Positions 8,107-16,691 of a stretch of 59,383 bases of DNA are shown here, in pieces. The stretch covers positions 91,554-150,936 of the forward strand of contig JAADYX010000159.1 in the NCBI GenBank assembly GCA_010092885.1. Reading direction: 5' to 3'. The position numbers and the translations under genes were made by a program. The notes beneath the pieces were generated by a model. That model was given only the letters and a program-made list of their open reading frames with translations. It was not told the DNA's origin and made no database searches. Each line of letters starts with the position of its first letter. The first letter of the stretch is position 1. The stretch comes from Chloroflexota bacterium (GTDB taxonomy: Bacteria > Chloroflexota > Anaerolineae > Aggregatilineales > UBA3940).

Positions 8107-8754
8107 TTAATCGGCGGGCGCTTCGGTTGGGGATTCCTGCTGGGCCTGCATCCTCATGATGCCAGCCTGCCGCGGGTCGATAAGGTCGGGCCCCAAAACC
8201 GGGATCGGAATGGGCTCACTCTGCCCACGACGATACCAGGGTACCGTTGAAAGACTCTGCTGTTCGATCTTATTATGCAGGGTGATAAACCCATGCAAGA
8301 GCGCCTGTGGGGTGGGTGGGCAGCCCGGGATGTAGACATCTACCGGCACGAATTTATCAATGCCATCCACCACGTTGTAGCCCTCTTTGAAAGGACCCCC
8401 ACCTGATGCGCACGCTCCCATCGCAATTACATAACGTGGCTCGGGCATCTGGTTATAAAGGCGTACAATCTGGGGGACCATCTTCTTGGTGACGGTGCCG
8501 GAGACAATCATCAGGTCGCTCTGTCGTGGGCTGGGCCGTACAACTTCCATCCCAAAGCGGGCCTGATCATAGCGCGAGGCCGCGGTGGCAATCATTTCAA
8601 TGGCGCAGCAGGCTAGGCCGAACATCATCGGCCAGACAGAGCGCGCCCGGCTCCAGTTGTATAAACGGTCAAGTGTGGTAACAGCTACATTCGAACGGAG
8701 CTCTTCCGGGATGGGATAGTCCGGATTGTTCAGTCCGTCAGTCATGTCAGACAT
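8107..8754 (-). CDS. nuoB: NADH-quinone oxidoreductase subunit B
   Basis: A 215-residue subunit carrying Fe-S cluster N2, the last electron carrier before quinone. The ligands are present: the tandem Cys49-Cys50 in [10 protein letters not shown], Cys115 in MGACASGGG, and Cys145 in [10 protein letters not shown]. The C-terminus is extended by about 40 residues rich in Gln and Pro. It is the first gene of the run: nuoA is not upstream, and the next gene is divergent. ATG at 8754 has GAGGTAGGA upstream; a strong predicted promoter lies about 80 bases further up. Confidence 0.97.
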   Translation of the reverse strand: MSDMTDGLNNPDYPIPEELRSNVAVTTLDRLYNWSRARSVWPMMFGLACCAIEMIATAASRYDQARFGMEVVRPSPRQSDLMIVSGTVTKKMVPQIVRLYNQMPEPRYVIAMGACASGGGPFKEGYNVVDGIDKFVPVDVYIPGCPPTPQALLHGFITLHNKIEQQSLSTVPWYRRGQSEPIPIPVLGPDLIDPRQAGIMRMQAQQESPTEAPAD

Positions 8755-8832
8755 AGTTCCTACCTCAGGGACTTCCGTCGCTTTGTGGGATTGTGGAGTC
8801 GTCGAAAATGACAGCTTTCACAATGCGCATGA

Positions 8833-8862
8833 AGTATAGCATTTCCTGACTTTTTTCGTCAA
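8833..8862 (-). promoter_or_regulatory. Promoter of the nuoB-nuoCD-nuoI run
   Basis: Minus-strand TTGACG (-35, 8862-8857) and TATACT (-10, 8838-8833) are 18 bases apart, with a TG just before the -10. The leader to nuoB is about 70 bases. Confidence 0.65.
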
Positions 8863-8866
8863 TGAT

Positions 8867-8889
8867 CGGGAGGGCTTGCCCACCTCCCG
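8867..8889. promoter_or_regulatory. Inverted repeat in the divergent nuoB/cpaE-like gap
   Basis: CGGGAGG (8867-8873) and CCTCCCG (8883-8889) face each other across 9 bases and overlap the -35 of the rightward promoter, immediately behind the nuoB promoter. This is a plausible operator for either gene. Confidence 0.4.
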
Positions 8890-8903
8890 GAAGTGCGTAC
8901 AAT
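8876..8903 (+). promoter_or_regulatory. Promoter of the receiver-CpaE gene
   Basis: TTGCCC (8876-8881) and TACAAT (8898-8903) with a 16-base spacer. A GAGGAG ribosome site follows at about 8913, before the ATG at 8925. Confidence 0.5.
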
Positions 8904-8924
8904 TAGGGATATGAGGAGAGCGCG

Positions 8925-10109
8925 ATGGCACGCATACTGGTCATAGACGACGACAACAGCCTCCGGCAGATGATGAGCCTGATGCTCAGACGCTCCGGCC
9001 ATGAGGCCATTCTCGCCGAAGACGGTCAGCAGGGGTTGGAGCTCGCACACAGCGAACAGCCCGATATGGCAATCGTGGATGTGATGATGCCCGATCTCAG
9101 CGGGTATGATGTCTGCCGGATGCTGCGGCAGGATCCGGACACCATGAACATGCCGCTGCTCATTCTGACAGCCCTTTCCGGCGATGAGTACTCCGAGCAG
9201 GCACAGCGCTCCGGCGCTGACACCTTCCTGACGAAACCCGTTACCCGGGACGATTTAGCGTATCACGTCGAGAATCTGCTGGCTACCGGGGCGACGAATA
9301 TCGCACCACTGCCTGCTGAGGAAGACGATCCTACCACAGCAGCCATAGACGAAGAGATCGAGGCGGAGCTGCAAACGCGCGATGCAGTGCCACAAGTGCC
9401 AGCGGAACCTTATGTGGTGGCAGTGCTTGGCCTGAGCACAGGCGCAGGCGCGACCACACTGGCAATCAATCTCACCCTTGGCCTGATGCAGTTCGGGCGT
9501 TCCTGCCTGATCGATCTGGTCGGTACCGACCCGCGCGTCTCGTACCAGCTTGGCCTTATCCCCCCCCGCTCTACCTGGGAGGATCTGCTCATCATTGATG
9601 AGGGTGCCGACAAGCGCTTCATCGGGCAGACGCTGATCATGCATAAATCCGGGATTGGGGTGATAGCCGCACCGGAGCAGCAGCCCCCGGAGCATCTCAG
9701 CGGTGCTGTGCTGCGCTATATTTACGATGTGCTCGCCGAAGGCTTCAGGCGCATTGTGGTCGATCTGCCCAGCCCGCTCAACCCGATGACCATCGCGACG
9801 CTGCGGGTTGCCAAACATGTCGTGCTTGTGGTCGGTGACACGCCCTCCGCGCTGCAAACCGCACCCGGCACGCTTGCCATGCTGGAGGAAATGGGGCTGC
9901 CTGGCAAACACCATATCGTGATCAACCGGACACATCCGCAGGGTGCCTCTCATGAAGAAGTACTCCGAGCGCTCAACCGCCCCATTGCAGCGGATGTCGT
10001 GTACGAGCCCAATCAAAACAAGGCGATTGAAACGGGCACACCCCTGCTGATGTCACAGCCGAACTCTCTCTTTTCCAGAGCGATCATTTATCTGTCACGC
10101 CAACTGTAA
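8925..10109 (+). CDS. Receiver domain fused to CpaE/TadZ-like ATPase
   Basis: A 394-residue fusion. Residues 1-120 are a complete CheY-like receiver: Asp8/Asp9, phosphoacceptor Asp52 (AIVDVMMPD), Thr82 and Lys104. Residues 160-394 are a MinD/ParA-like domain of the CpaE/TadZ type, used in other bacteria to position Tad pili or other polar machines. The nucleotide loop reads LSTGAGATTLAINL: neither the deviant Walker lysine nor the normal Walker A lysine is present, as in some TadZ/CpaE proteins, so hydrolysis is doubtful. An acidic linker joins the domains. No tad pilus genes are nearby. A second response regulator follows 12 bases downstream, probably in the same operon. Confidence 0.88.
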   Translation: MARILVIDDDNSLRQMMSLMLRRSGHEAILAEDGQQGLELAHSEQPDMAIVDVMMPDLSGYDVCRMLRQDPDTMNMPLLILTALSGDEYSEQAQRSGADTFLTKPVTRDDLAYHVENLLATGATNIAPLPAEEDDPTTAAIDEEIEAELQTRDAVPQVPAEPYVVAVLGLSTGAGATTLAINLTLGLMQFGRSCLIDLVGTDPRVSYQLGLIPPRSTWEDLLIIDEGADKRFIGQTLIMHKSGIGVIAAPEQQPPEHLSGAVLRYIYDVLAEGFRRIVVDLPSPLNPMTIATLRVAKHVVLVVGDTPSALQTAPGTLAMLEEMGLPGKHHIVINRTHPQGASHEEVLRALNRPIAADVVYEPNQNKAIETGTPLLMSQPNSLFSRAIIYLSRQL

Positions 10110-10121
10110 CAAGGATCCTTC

Positions 10122-11027
10122 ATGAATAAGCTGCTTGTGGTCGAAGACGAAGTTATCACATCCGAACTGCTGCGCCGCTACTTCCAGATCGTCGGTTATG
10201 AGGTGATCAACGCCTTGAACGGTAGTGACGGGGTCCGGCTGGCCATTGAGGAACAGCCGGTTGTGATCATTCTGGATATCATGCTGCCCGACATAGACGG
10301 CTTTGAGGTTGCCAAAAAGCTGCGCGCCGACGACCGCACCAAGCAGATCCCGATCATCTTCCTGACACAGAAAGACGACCGTCGTGACAAACTCAGCGGC
10401 CTTTCAATCGGAGTGGATGACTACGTCACCAAGCCGTTTGATGTGGAAGAGCTGCGTCTGCGCGTCCACAATATCATCGACCGGTTCGGGGGCACCCCAT
10501 TGGTCGATGCACGGACAAGCCTGCCCAATACGGCCCTTATCAAGGAACGACTTCCCAATCTGCTGGATGCACCTGATGCCGTCTTTCTGGACGCCCAGAT
10601 CGTGGGGTTGGGCCCCTATGGTGAACAGTACGGCCCGGTGGCGGAAAACCAGGCCATCCGGACCACGGCCAAAATGATCAACGATCTACTGCGGCAGGTT
10701 GATCCGTCGCGATCATTCATCGGTCACCCCAGTGACGACCACTTCCTCATCGCGACGACCACGGCAGCCGCTGAACGCCTGGAAAAGAAGTTGATCGAGG
10801 ACTTTAACGAGCGTGTGGCCAACTTCTACGATACTGCCGATCAGGAACGCGGTAAGATGAAGTTCGGCGAGGGAGACAGTGCCAAGATGCTGGACTTCAT
10901 GTCGTTGAAGCTGCGCCGGGTTGGCGCTGATGCGCTGCGTGCCCTCATCAAACGCACGGAAGATGCGGCCAGGGCCGCCAATGAGGCACAGTCCACCCCA
11001 AGAGAGGCGGAGGAAAAGCAGGACTAA
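10122..11027 (+). CDS. Response regulator with degenerate GGDEF domain
   Basis: A 301-residue protein. The receiver (1-120) has Asp52 in IILDIMLPD, Thr82 and Lys104, so it can probably be phosphorylated. Residues 130-270 look like a decayed diguanylate cyclase: DARTSLPNTALIKERL matches the usual start (D.LTGLPNR), and SFIGHPSDDHFLI stands where the GGDEF signature should be. The catalytic Gly-Gly-Asp/Glu-Glu-Phe is gone, so it is probably a c-di-GMP sensor, scaffold or inactive domain. The tail is charged and probably helical. AAGGAT precedes the ATG. The stop codon directly abuts the convergent recO stop. Confidence 0.82.
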   Translation: MNKLLVVEDEVITSELLRRYFQIVGYEVINALNGSDGVRLAIEEQPVVIILDIMLPDIDGFEVAKKLRADDRTKQIPIIFLTQKDDRRDKLSGLSIGVDDYVTKPFDVEELRLRVHNIIDRFGGTPLVDARTSLPNTALIKERLPNLLDAPDAVFLDAQIVGLGPYGEQYGPVAENQAIRTTAKMINDLLRQVDPSRSFIGHPSDDHFLIATTTAAAERLEKKLIEDFNERVANFYDTADQERGKMKFGEGDSAKMLDFMSLKLRRVGADALRALIKRTEDAARAANEAQSTPREAEEKQD

Positions 11028-11804
11028 TCAGACGCCGGGCGAGTTCTCACGCCGAAGACGGCGCAGGAAATCGACGGAGCGCAGCCGCCTTTCCAGATGT
11101 ATAGTGAGGCTGCGCAGCATCACGCTTTCCAACTCGCGCTGGACCTGTTCACTGAGGCTCACCTGCTCCACCCGGTCAAAGGGCTGTCGCTGCATATAGC
11201 GCATCACCTTGAGCGCAGTCAGCGACAGCGGTGACAAACCATCCCGGCCCGGTGCGCAGTCCCGGCAAACCACGCCGCCCCTATACGGGCTGTAGAACTG
11301 ATTCACCGGTTCCAGCCGTGTACCACACAGCACACAGGCATCCAGCTGAGGACGATACCCGACCAGATCTAACAGCCGGATCTCGAAGTAGCGTGCCGTG
11401 CGCTGCCAGTTTTCCGTGCTTGACATCCACGCCAGGCCTGCCGCCAGCAGCAGATAGATATCCCGGTTTTCATCGTTGTCCTGGGTAAAGCCATCCACCA
11501 GCTCCGCGATATGGGAGGCGTAGGTCACCCCGCCAAGTGACTCTCGCAGCGGCAGATAGCCGTCGATCATTTCAGCCTGTGTAATGACATCCAGAGTGCG
11601 ACCTTTAGAGATTAACATATCAGAGCGCATGAACAGCTCAAGGTGACCGGCCAGACGGCTTGTGGGCCGCCGGACCCCTTTGCCAACCACCCGTATCTTG
11701 CCATGGTAGGGCGTGTACAGCGTCAGGATGCGATCCGTTTCGCCCAAGTCCATGCGGCGCAGCACAATGCCTTCTGTGCGGAAAACACGATCAGGGCGTG
11801 GCAT
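11028..11804 (-). CDS. recO: DNA repair protein RecO
   Basis: A 258-residue recombination mediator that helps RecF/RecR load RecA on gapped DNA. The N-terminal OB fold (TEGIVLRRMDLGETDRIL) is followed by a helical part and a zinc finger: Cys157-x2-Cys160 and Cys180-x2-Cys183. The ATG overlaps the cdd stop (ATGA), which points to translational coupling. It is the last gene of the minus-strand operon and ends tail to tail with the response regulator, with no base between the stops. Confidence 0.93.
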   Translation of the reverse strand: MPRPDRVFRTEGIVLRRMDLGETDRILTLYTPYHGKIRVVGKGVRRPTSRLAGHLELFMRSDMLISKGRTLDVITQAEMIDGYLPLRESLGGVTYASHIAELVDGFTQDNDENRDIYLLLAAGLAWMSSTENWQRTARYFEIRLLDLVGYRPQLDACVLCGTRLEPVNQFYSPYRGGVVCRDCAPGRDGLSPLSLTALKVMRYMQRQPFDRVEQVSLSEQVQRELESVMLRSLTIHLERRLRSVDFLRRLRRENSPGV

Positions 11805-12220
11805 CAGGCCAGAGTGGAAGGGTCAAAGCTGTCGGGGAGGAGAGCAGAGGCTTTTGTTTCGCGAATGAGTTTATCACCAGCAGCAATGAACACGCGCATC
11901 TCCGGCGCAAACTCGATCATGACCTGGCGGCAGATCCCACAGGGCGACCCACCGTTGGCCGTGACGATGGCCAACGCGAGGAATGTGCGTTCACCTTCTG
12001 CCACGGCCCGCGTGATCGCGACCCGTTCAGCACAGATCGATGCCGGGTAAGAGGCGTTCTCCACGTTGCAGCCGGTATACACGGTACCATTGGCACCAAG
12101 GACCGCAGCACCGACTGTGTAATCTGAATAGGGTGCGTAGGCGTTTTCCCGTGCGGCCTGGGCAGCTGCGATCAGCTGCTCAGAGTCAATGTGCACCGGC
12201 TTTGGACTCACTTGTTTCAT
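11804..12220 (-). CDS. cdd: Cytidine deaminase
   Basis: A homotetramer-type cytidine deaminase of about 138 residues for pyrimidine salvage. The zinc site is complete: CNVENASYPASICAERVA contains the Cys-Ala-Glu catalytic motif, and PCGICRQ supplies the other two cysteines. The start is uncertain: ATGs at 12235 and 12220, and a GTG at 12195, are possible, none with a clear ribosome site. All overlap or abut the end of the upstream CBS-domain gene. The 12220 ATG is used here because it limits the overlap. The gene overlaps recO by 4 bases. Confidence 0.9.
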   Translation of the reverse strand: MKQVSPKPVHIDSEQLIAAAQAARENAYAPYSDYTVGAAVLGANGTVYTGCNVENASYPASICAERVAITRAVAEGERTFLALAIVTANGGSPCGICRQVMIEFAPEMRVFIAAGDKLIRETKASALLPDSFDPSTLA

Positions 12221-13475
12221 CCGGTTCGCTTTCATCGGGTGACAAACGTGTGACTTTTACTTTGCGAATGCGCTGCTCCACCACACTCAATATCTCCATC
12301 TGCAGGCGATTCTCCACGACGGTTTCGCCTACATCCGGCACTTTGCCAAGGCGCGCATAGATAAAACCGCCCAGTGTTTCCTCACCGTGTTCCACAGGCA
12401 TCTTGACCTCAAGCAGCTGGTTGAAATCGTCAAGGTCAACCCGCGCATCGAAGATGAAATCGTTCGGCGTAAGCATCTGGTAGATGGCTTCTTCGTCCTC
12501 ATCGTATTCATCGAGGATCTCGCCCACAATCTCTTCAACGATGTCTTCTATGGTAACCAACCCGGCGGTCCCGCCATATTCGTCGATCACAATCGCCATG
12601 TGCACGGCCTGATTTTGCAGATTGCCGAGCAGTTCGCTGACAATTTGCGTTTCCGGCACAAACACCGGCGGTCGCAGCAGGGCCGCAAGGCTGATCTGGG
12701 CGTCACCCTGGTCCCAGACTTCAAGCAGGTCCTTGGCATACAGCAGCCCCTTAACCTGATCGAGCGATCCCTCAAACACCGGGATACGGGAGTGCCCGGC
12801 TTCAATAATCACGCGGCGCGCCTCTTCGATAGGCGTATTGATCTCGAGCGCAACCACATCAATACGCGGGATCATGATCTCACGGGCGAGGGTATCGTCC
12901 AAACGGAAGACGCGCGATATCATCTCGCGCTCTTGGATCTCAATTGACCCCTCCTCTTCGCCCGCGGCCAGCAGGGTCATTACATCCTCCTCCGTGATGT
13001 GAGCGCCATTCTTGCCCTCGCTACGCTTGAGGATTCGGTTCCACAGGCCGATCTCTACGGCGGTCAGCGGCTGCATGAAGAGCGTGAGCGCACGGGTTAG
13101 AGGCAGCAGCCTGATTGCCCACCGATTGCTGTTGTCGGTGACAACCAACAGAGCCAACACCTGCGAGAGCACATAATAGAGCAGGCTCCCGGTGAAAACA
13201 GCCAGCATAACAGGCGTAGGCCTGAGCACAGGCAGCAGACTGATCAACAGGGCGGAGGATGCCAGAAATGCGACTATAATCGCGAAGGCTCGCAGCGCGG
13301 CATCAAGCGGCTCAATGTGGTCGATGAGGTCGAGCACGGCCTGAGCTTTCTCACTGCCATCTTCAGCATCTTCTTTGAGTGGTTGGCGGCGAACGCGGTG
13401 GAAGGCCAGACGGATGATTGAGAGCAGCGTCTGCAGAACGAAGAGTACAGCAAATACAAGCAGACCGGTAAGCAC
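12186..13475 (-). CDS. HlyC/CorC-type CBS-domain membrane protein
   Basis: A 429-residue protein of the UPF0053 family, whose members take part in magnesium or cobalt efflux or resistance. An N-terminal membrane region (about 1-150, four likely segments) is followed by a CBS-domain pair (about 200-330; IMIPRIDVVAL and IVIDEYGGTAGLVTIEDIVEEIVGEI are diagnostic, the latter at about 310-330), and then the CorC_HlyC domain (about 345-410; DFIFDARVDLDDFN). The C-terminus is acidic. It starts 2 bases after glmU, showing tight operon organisation. The transported ion cannot be told. Confidence 0.9.
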   Translation of the reverse strand: MLTGLLVFAVLFVLQTLLSIIRLAFHRVRRQPLKEDAEDGSEKAQAVLDLIDHIEPLDAALRAFAIIVAFLASSALLISLLPVLRPTPVMLAVFTGSLLYYVLSQVLALLVVTDNSNRWAIRLLPLTRALTLFMQPLTAVEIGLWNRILKRSEGKNGAHITEEDVMTLLAAGEEEGSIEIQEREMISRVFRLDDTLAREIMIPRIDVVALEINTPIEEARRVIIEAGHSRIPVFEGSLDQVKGLLYAKDLLEVWDQGDAQISLAALLRPPVFVPETQIVSELLGNLQNQAVHMAIVIDEYGGTAGLVTIEDIVEEIVGEILDEYDEDEEAIYQMLTPNDFIFDARVDLDDFNQLLEVKMPVEHGEETLGGFIYARLGKVPDVGETVVENRLQMEILSVVEQRIRKVKVTRLSPDESEPDETSESKAGAH

Positions 13476-13477
13476 AG

Positions 13478-14836
13478 TTAGCTGTCCTCGCTTTCTGGCA
13501 GTTTCTTCGGTTTGGCAGGCACACCATAGACCAAGGTGTCAGCCGGTACATCCCGGGTGACAACCGACCCCGCACCCGTACGCGCCCCATCGCCTAATGT
13601 CAGGGGTGCAACGAGCATGGTTGAACTGCCAACGAACACCCGCTTGCCAATGGTTGTCGGGTGTTTGTCTACACCATCGTAATTGCACGTAATGGCGCCA
13701 GCCCCGATATTTGTCTCCTCACCGACATCCGCGTCGCCCACATAGCTGAAGTGCCCCATCTTGACACCCCGGCCCAGGCGGCTGCCTTTTACCTCGCCGA
13801 AGTTGCCCATGTACACATCTTCTTCCAGATGGGCACCGCGACGCAGGCGCGCGAACGGCCCAACGCGCACTCCTTGGTCCAGACGGGAGTCCTCAACTAC
13901 CGATGAACGCACCTCACAGCCGTCGGCGATGTGTGACGCACGGATCACGGTGTTGGGGCCGATCACACAGTCCTCACCGATGACGGTTGGGCCTTCAATA
14001 ATGGTGTTGGGCAGGATGAGGGTGTCACGCCCGATCTGCACCCCAGGGTGGATGTAAGTCGCTGCCGGGTCCATCATCGTCACACCAGAACGCATCAACT
14101 CGCGATTGATCCGCTGGCGCAGTGCGGCCTCGGCTTCGGCCAGATGAACACGGGTGTTGATCCCAATGGCCTCAAGCGGATCGTCAAGTGTAATGGCGGT
14201 AATCTGTTCACCCTGGCCTACCGCTATCGCCACCAGATCGGTGAGGTAATATTCACCTTTGGCACTCAACGGGATCTGGTCCAGATGGCCCCACAACCAG
14301 TCAGCCCGGAAACAGTAAATGCCGAGGTTCACTTCCTGGATCGCCTTCTGTTCTGGTGTGGCATCTGCTTCTTCCACGATAGCCAGAACCGAACCAGCTG
14401 CATCGCGGACAATACGTCCGAAGCCGCGCGGGTTTAGCGTGATCTGTGTAAGCATGGTGAAGGGCCCAGCACTGCTGCACTGCGCAGCATAGAGGGCCTG
14501 GAGTGTCTCTGCCCGCAGCAGCGGCATATCCCCATAGATGACAATTACATGGTCGGATTGACCCTCCAGCAGGGTGCGTGCCTGCGCAACAGCGTGGCCG
14601 GTGCCGAGTTGTTCGGCCTGTGTGGCATAGCGCACGCGATCGCCGACGGCAGTCCGGACTTCATTTTCCGCATGGCCCACCACCAGGACCGGAACCCTAC
14701 TGCTCACCTGGGCAGCTGCCTCCACACTGTACAGTACCAACGGCCTGCCAGACAGCGGGTGCAGCACCTTCGGTGTTTTGGACTTCATACGGGTACCTTT
14801 GCCGGCCGCCAGAATCACAACATCAACGGGTGTCAC
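13478..14836 (-). CDS. glmU: Bifunctional GlcNAc-1-P uridyltransferase / GlcN-1-P acetyltransferase
   Basis: A 452-residue enzyme making UDP-GlcNAc, the precursor of peptidoglycan and many glycans. The N-terminal pyrophosphorylase starts with the nucleotide loop LAAGKGTRMKSKTPKVLH (residues 9-26), with GTGHAVAQ and IYGDMPLL further on. The C-terminal half is a left-handed beta-helix of hexapeptide repeats; RRGAHLEEDVYMGNFGEVK and NIGAGAITCNYDG belong to the acetyltransferase active site. Length and motifs are normal. The start is GTG at 14836 with GGGAGG upstream. It follows nadE by 171 bases, a gap with its own promoter-like sequence. Confidence 0.96.
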   Translation of the reverse strand: MTPVDVVILAAGKGTRMKSKTPKVLHPLSGRPLVLYSVEAAAQVSSRVPVLVVGHAENEVRTAVGDRVRYATQAEQLGTGHAVAQARTLLEGQSDHVIVIYGDMPLLRAETLQALYAAQCSSAGPFTMLTQITLNPRGFGRIVRDAAGSVLAIVEEADATPEQKAIQEVNLGIYCFRADWLWGHLDQIPLSAKGEYYLTDLVAIAVGQGEQITAITLDDPLEAIGINTRVHLAEAEAALRQRINRELMRSGVTMMDPAATYIHPGVQIGRDTLILPNTIIEGPTVIGEDCVIGPNTVIRASHIADGCEVRSSVVEDSRLDQGVRVGPFARLRRGAHLEEDVYMGNFGEVKGSRLGRGVKMGHFSYVGDADVGEETNIGAGAITCNYDGVDKHPTTIGKRVFVGSSTMLVAPLTLGDGARTGAGSVVTRDVPADTLVYGVPAKPKKLPESEDS

Positions 14837-14964
14837 GCTTGCCTCCCGGATCGCAAAGCAGCCGGGCCACAGCGCACCGGCCTGGATTTTTCAGAAAGTG
14901 ATATATAGGTGGGGGTTCTTCAGAGACTTCCACAGGATTGGGTTATGCCTTGCCTGTTTTCCTC

Positions 14965-14993
14965 ATGATACGGTGCAATTGGGAACTTCGCAA
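14965..14993 (-). promoter_or_regulatory. Putative glmU promoter
   Basis: In the nadE-glmU gap, minus-strand TTGCGA (14993-14988) and TATCAT (14970-14965) are 17 bases apart, leaving a leader of about 120 bases. Apart from this and a T-rich stretch near 14885, the gap shows no clear structure. Confidence 0.4.
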
Positions 14994-15007
14994 CGATGAG
15001 TCCGCTA

Positions 15008-15847
15008 TTAATCCTCGTGGCGAGCACCCCAATCACGCAAGTAGCGGAAATCGTGGCCAAGGGTGCGCTCGCTGAGCTTTGGGATCAGGGGCAGCCGACG
15101 CTTATACTGCATTTGCCGGACACGCCGCCAGAGCTGCTCAACAAAGTCTTGGGGGAAGCCCTCGCTGACAACCTCATCGATGCTCATGCGCTGGTCAACC
15201 AGCCGGTAGAGCACGCGGTCGGCATCATCGTAGCTGTAGCCGAGTTCACCTTCATCGGTCTGGCCGGGCCACAGATCGGCGGACGGCGGCTTGTTAACGA
15301 TCACATCAGGCACACTCAGCGCGCGCGCTATCTGCCGGACCTGATACTTGTACAGATCCGCAATGGGTTGGATCGCGGCAGCACTGTCCACGCCAAAGAT
15401 AGTTGTATAACCGAGCAGCGCCTCTGTTTTGTTGCCCGTGCCCACTACCAAACCGCTGATTTTGGCCGAGAGATCGTAGACGACAAGCATACGGGCGCGA
15501 CCCATCACATTGCCGCGCCGCACTCGGTCGATATCTGGCTCGCGTTCGAAGTAGGGTTCCACCAGCGGTGTAATATCTACTGTATCGTGCATCACGCCCA
15601 GCTCCTCAATGACGAGCATGGCATGGTCCAGACTGTCCGGCGAGGAAGTCTGATAGGGCATGCGCACGGCAAGTACATTCTCAGGCCCCAGTGCTTCTGC
15701 AGACAGATAGGCCGTTACCGCCGAGTCGATCCCGCCGGAGAGCGCGACCACGGCTTTTTGAAAGCCAACCACATGCAGCTCATGGCGGATGAAATCGGTG
15801 AGCAGGCGGCGCACAAGATCCGTGTTGATGTTGAGTTCATCGATCAT
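15008..15847 (-). CDS. nadE: NAD+ synthetase, synthetase subunit
   Basis: A 279-residue N-type ATP pyrophosphatase that amidates nicotinic acid adenine dinucleotide to NAD+. The P-loop ALSGGIDSAVTAYL lies near residue 36, with GTGNKTEALLGY and NKPPSADLWPGQTDE further along. The ATG at 15847 has GGAGGA five bases upstream; a longer frame to 15877 has no ribosome site. The start overlaps the end of the upstream glutaminase-like gene by 11 bases. This suggests the two chains together do what a fused glutamine-dependent NadE does elsewhere. Confidence 0.94.
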   Translation of the reverse strand: MIDELNINTDLVRRLLTDFIRHELHVVGFQKAVVALSGGIDSAVTAYLSAEALGPENVLAVRMPYQTSSPDSLDHAMLVIEELGVMHDTVDITPLVEPYFEREPDIDRVRRGNVMGRARMLVVYDLSAKISGLVVGTGNKTEALLGYTTIFGVDSAAAIQPIADLYKYQVRQIARALSVPDVIVNKPPSADLWPGQTDEGELGYSYDDADRVLYRLVDQRMSIDEVVSEGFPQDFVEQLWRRVRQMQYKRRLPLIPKLSERTLGHDFRYLRDWGARHED

Positions 15848-16688
15848 GGGGGTCCTCCAGAATGCGCCGCAGCACACGCTGTGTCAGTTCGGGGCGTTCA
15901 TCACGCAGCAAAGGGAGACGACTGCGCACCTGCCGCAGGCGGTTCAGGTCGATAGATGCCGTCAGCAAACCCTCTTCATAGTGGGGCAGCTGGCCGATCA
16001 ATTCACCATCTGGCCCATACGCCATGGACCCGCCCCAATACACGAGGCCATCTTCGATGCCGACGCGGCTTGCATGCAGCACATAGTTGGTGAAGACCCC
16101 GGCATAGGCCTGCAATAAGCTCTCCACCCAGCGCGCTGTGGCCAACCGTTCACCTTTGACGCCGCGCCCCGGGCTGGCTGAGGTCGCAATGAGGATATCA
16201 GCCCCATCCAACCAAAGCAGATACGGGGGGCTGACGTGCCAGAAGTCTTCACAGATGAGCATCCCAACCCGCCCAAAACGAGTGTCAAAGGCGCGGAAGT
16301 CACTGCCATGAGCAAAATAGCGGGCATCGTCGAACAGACCGTAAGTCGGCAGATAGACCTTGCGATGCACATGCGCCACCTTACCACGGCTCAGGTATGC
16401 CGACGCAATGTAAAACCGGTGGCGCCGGTCCTCTTCCACAAAGCCGACAACCAAGTCCAGATCATGGCTGGCCTGCAGCAGCGGTTTGAACACGGGATCA
16501 TCCGGCGTGGGATGGGTGGCAACCTGCTGGTTGAGATCCTGCAAGTAGTAGCCTGTCAGCGAGAGCTCAGGGAAGATCAACAGGTCCACAGCGTCCCTGC
16601 GCGCCTGCTCGATATACGCCATGTGCTTCTCGAGGTTGGTTTCAACCGCCCCAAGAATCATGCTGATCTGTGCGAGGCCAATGTGCAT
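15837..16688 (-). CDS. Nitrilase-superfamily glutaminase, probable NadE partner
   Basis: A 283-residue carbon-nitrogen hydrolase with the Glu-Lys-Cys triad: Glu41 in FPELSLTGYYLQDL, Lys110 in HRKVYLPTYGLFDDARYF, Cys146 in ICEDFWH. These strings match the glutaminase domain of fused glutamine-dependent NAD synthetases more closely than generic nitrilases. The gene sits directly before nadE with an 11-base overlap. The likely role is to release ammonia from glutamine and pass it to NadE. It begins 3 bases after the lgt-like gene. The alternative is a free-standing omega-amidase, less likely given the coupling. Confidence 0.87.
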   Translation of the reverse strand: MHIGLAQISMILGAVETNLEKHMAYIEQARRDAVDLLIFPELSLTGYYLQDLNQQVATHPTPDDPVFKPLLQASHDLDLVVGFVEEDRRHRFYIASAYLSRGKVAHVHRKVYLPTYGLFDDARYFAHGSDFRAFDTRFGRVGMLICEDFWHVSPPYLLWLDGADILIATSASPGRGVKGERLATARWVESLLQAYAGVFTNYVLHASRVGIEDGLVYWGGSMAYGPDGELIGQLPHYEEGLLTASIDLNRLRQVRSRLPLLRDERPELTQRVLRRILEDPHDR

Positions 16689-16691
16689 TGC

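Noticed and set aside
14996-15955. 319-codon plus-strand frame over nadE
   Set aside because: nadE and the glutaminase are certain on the minus strand; this frame has no motif and no ribosome site.
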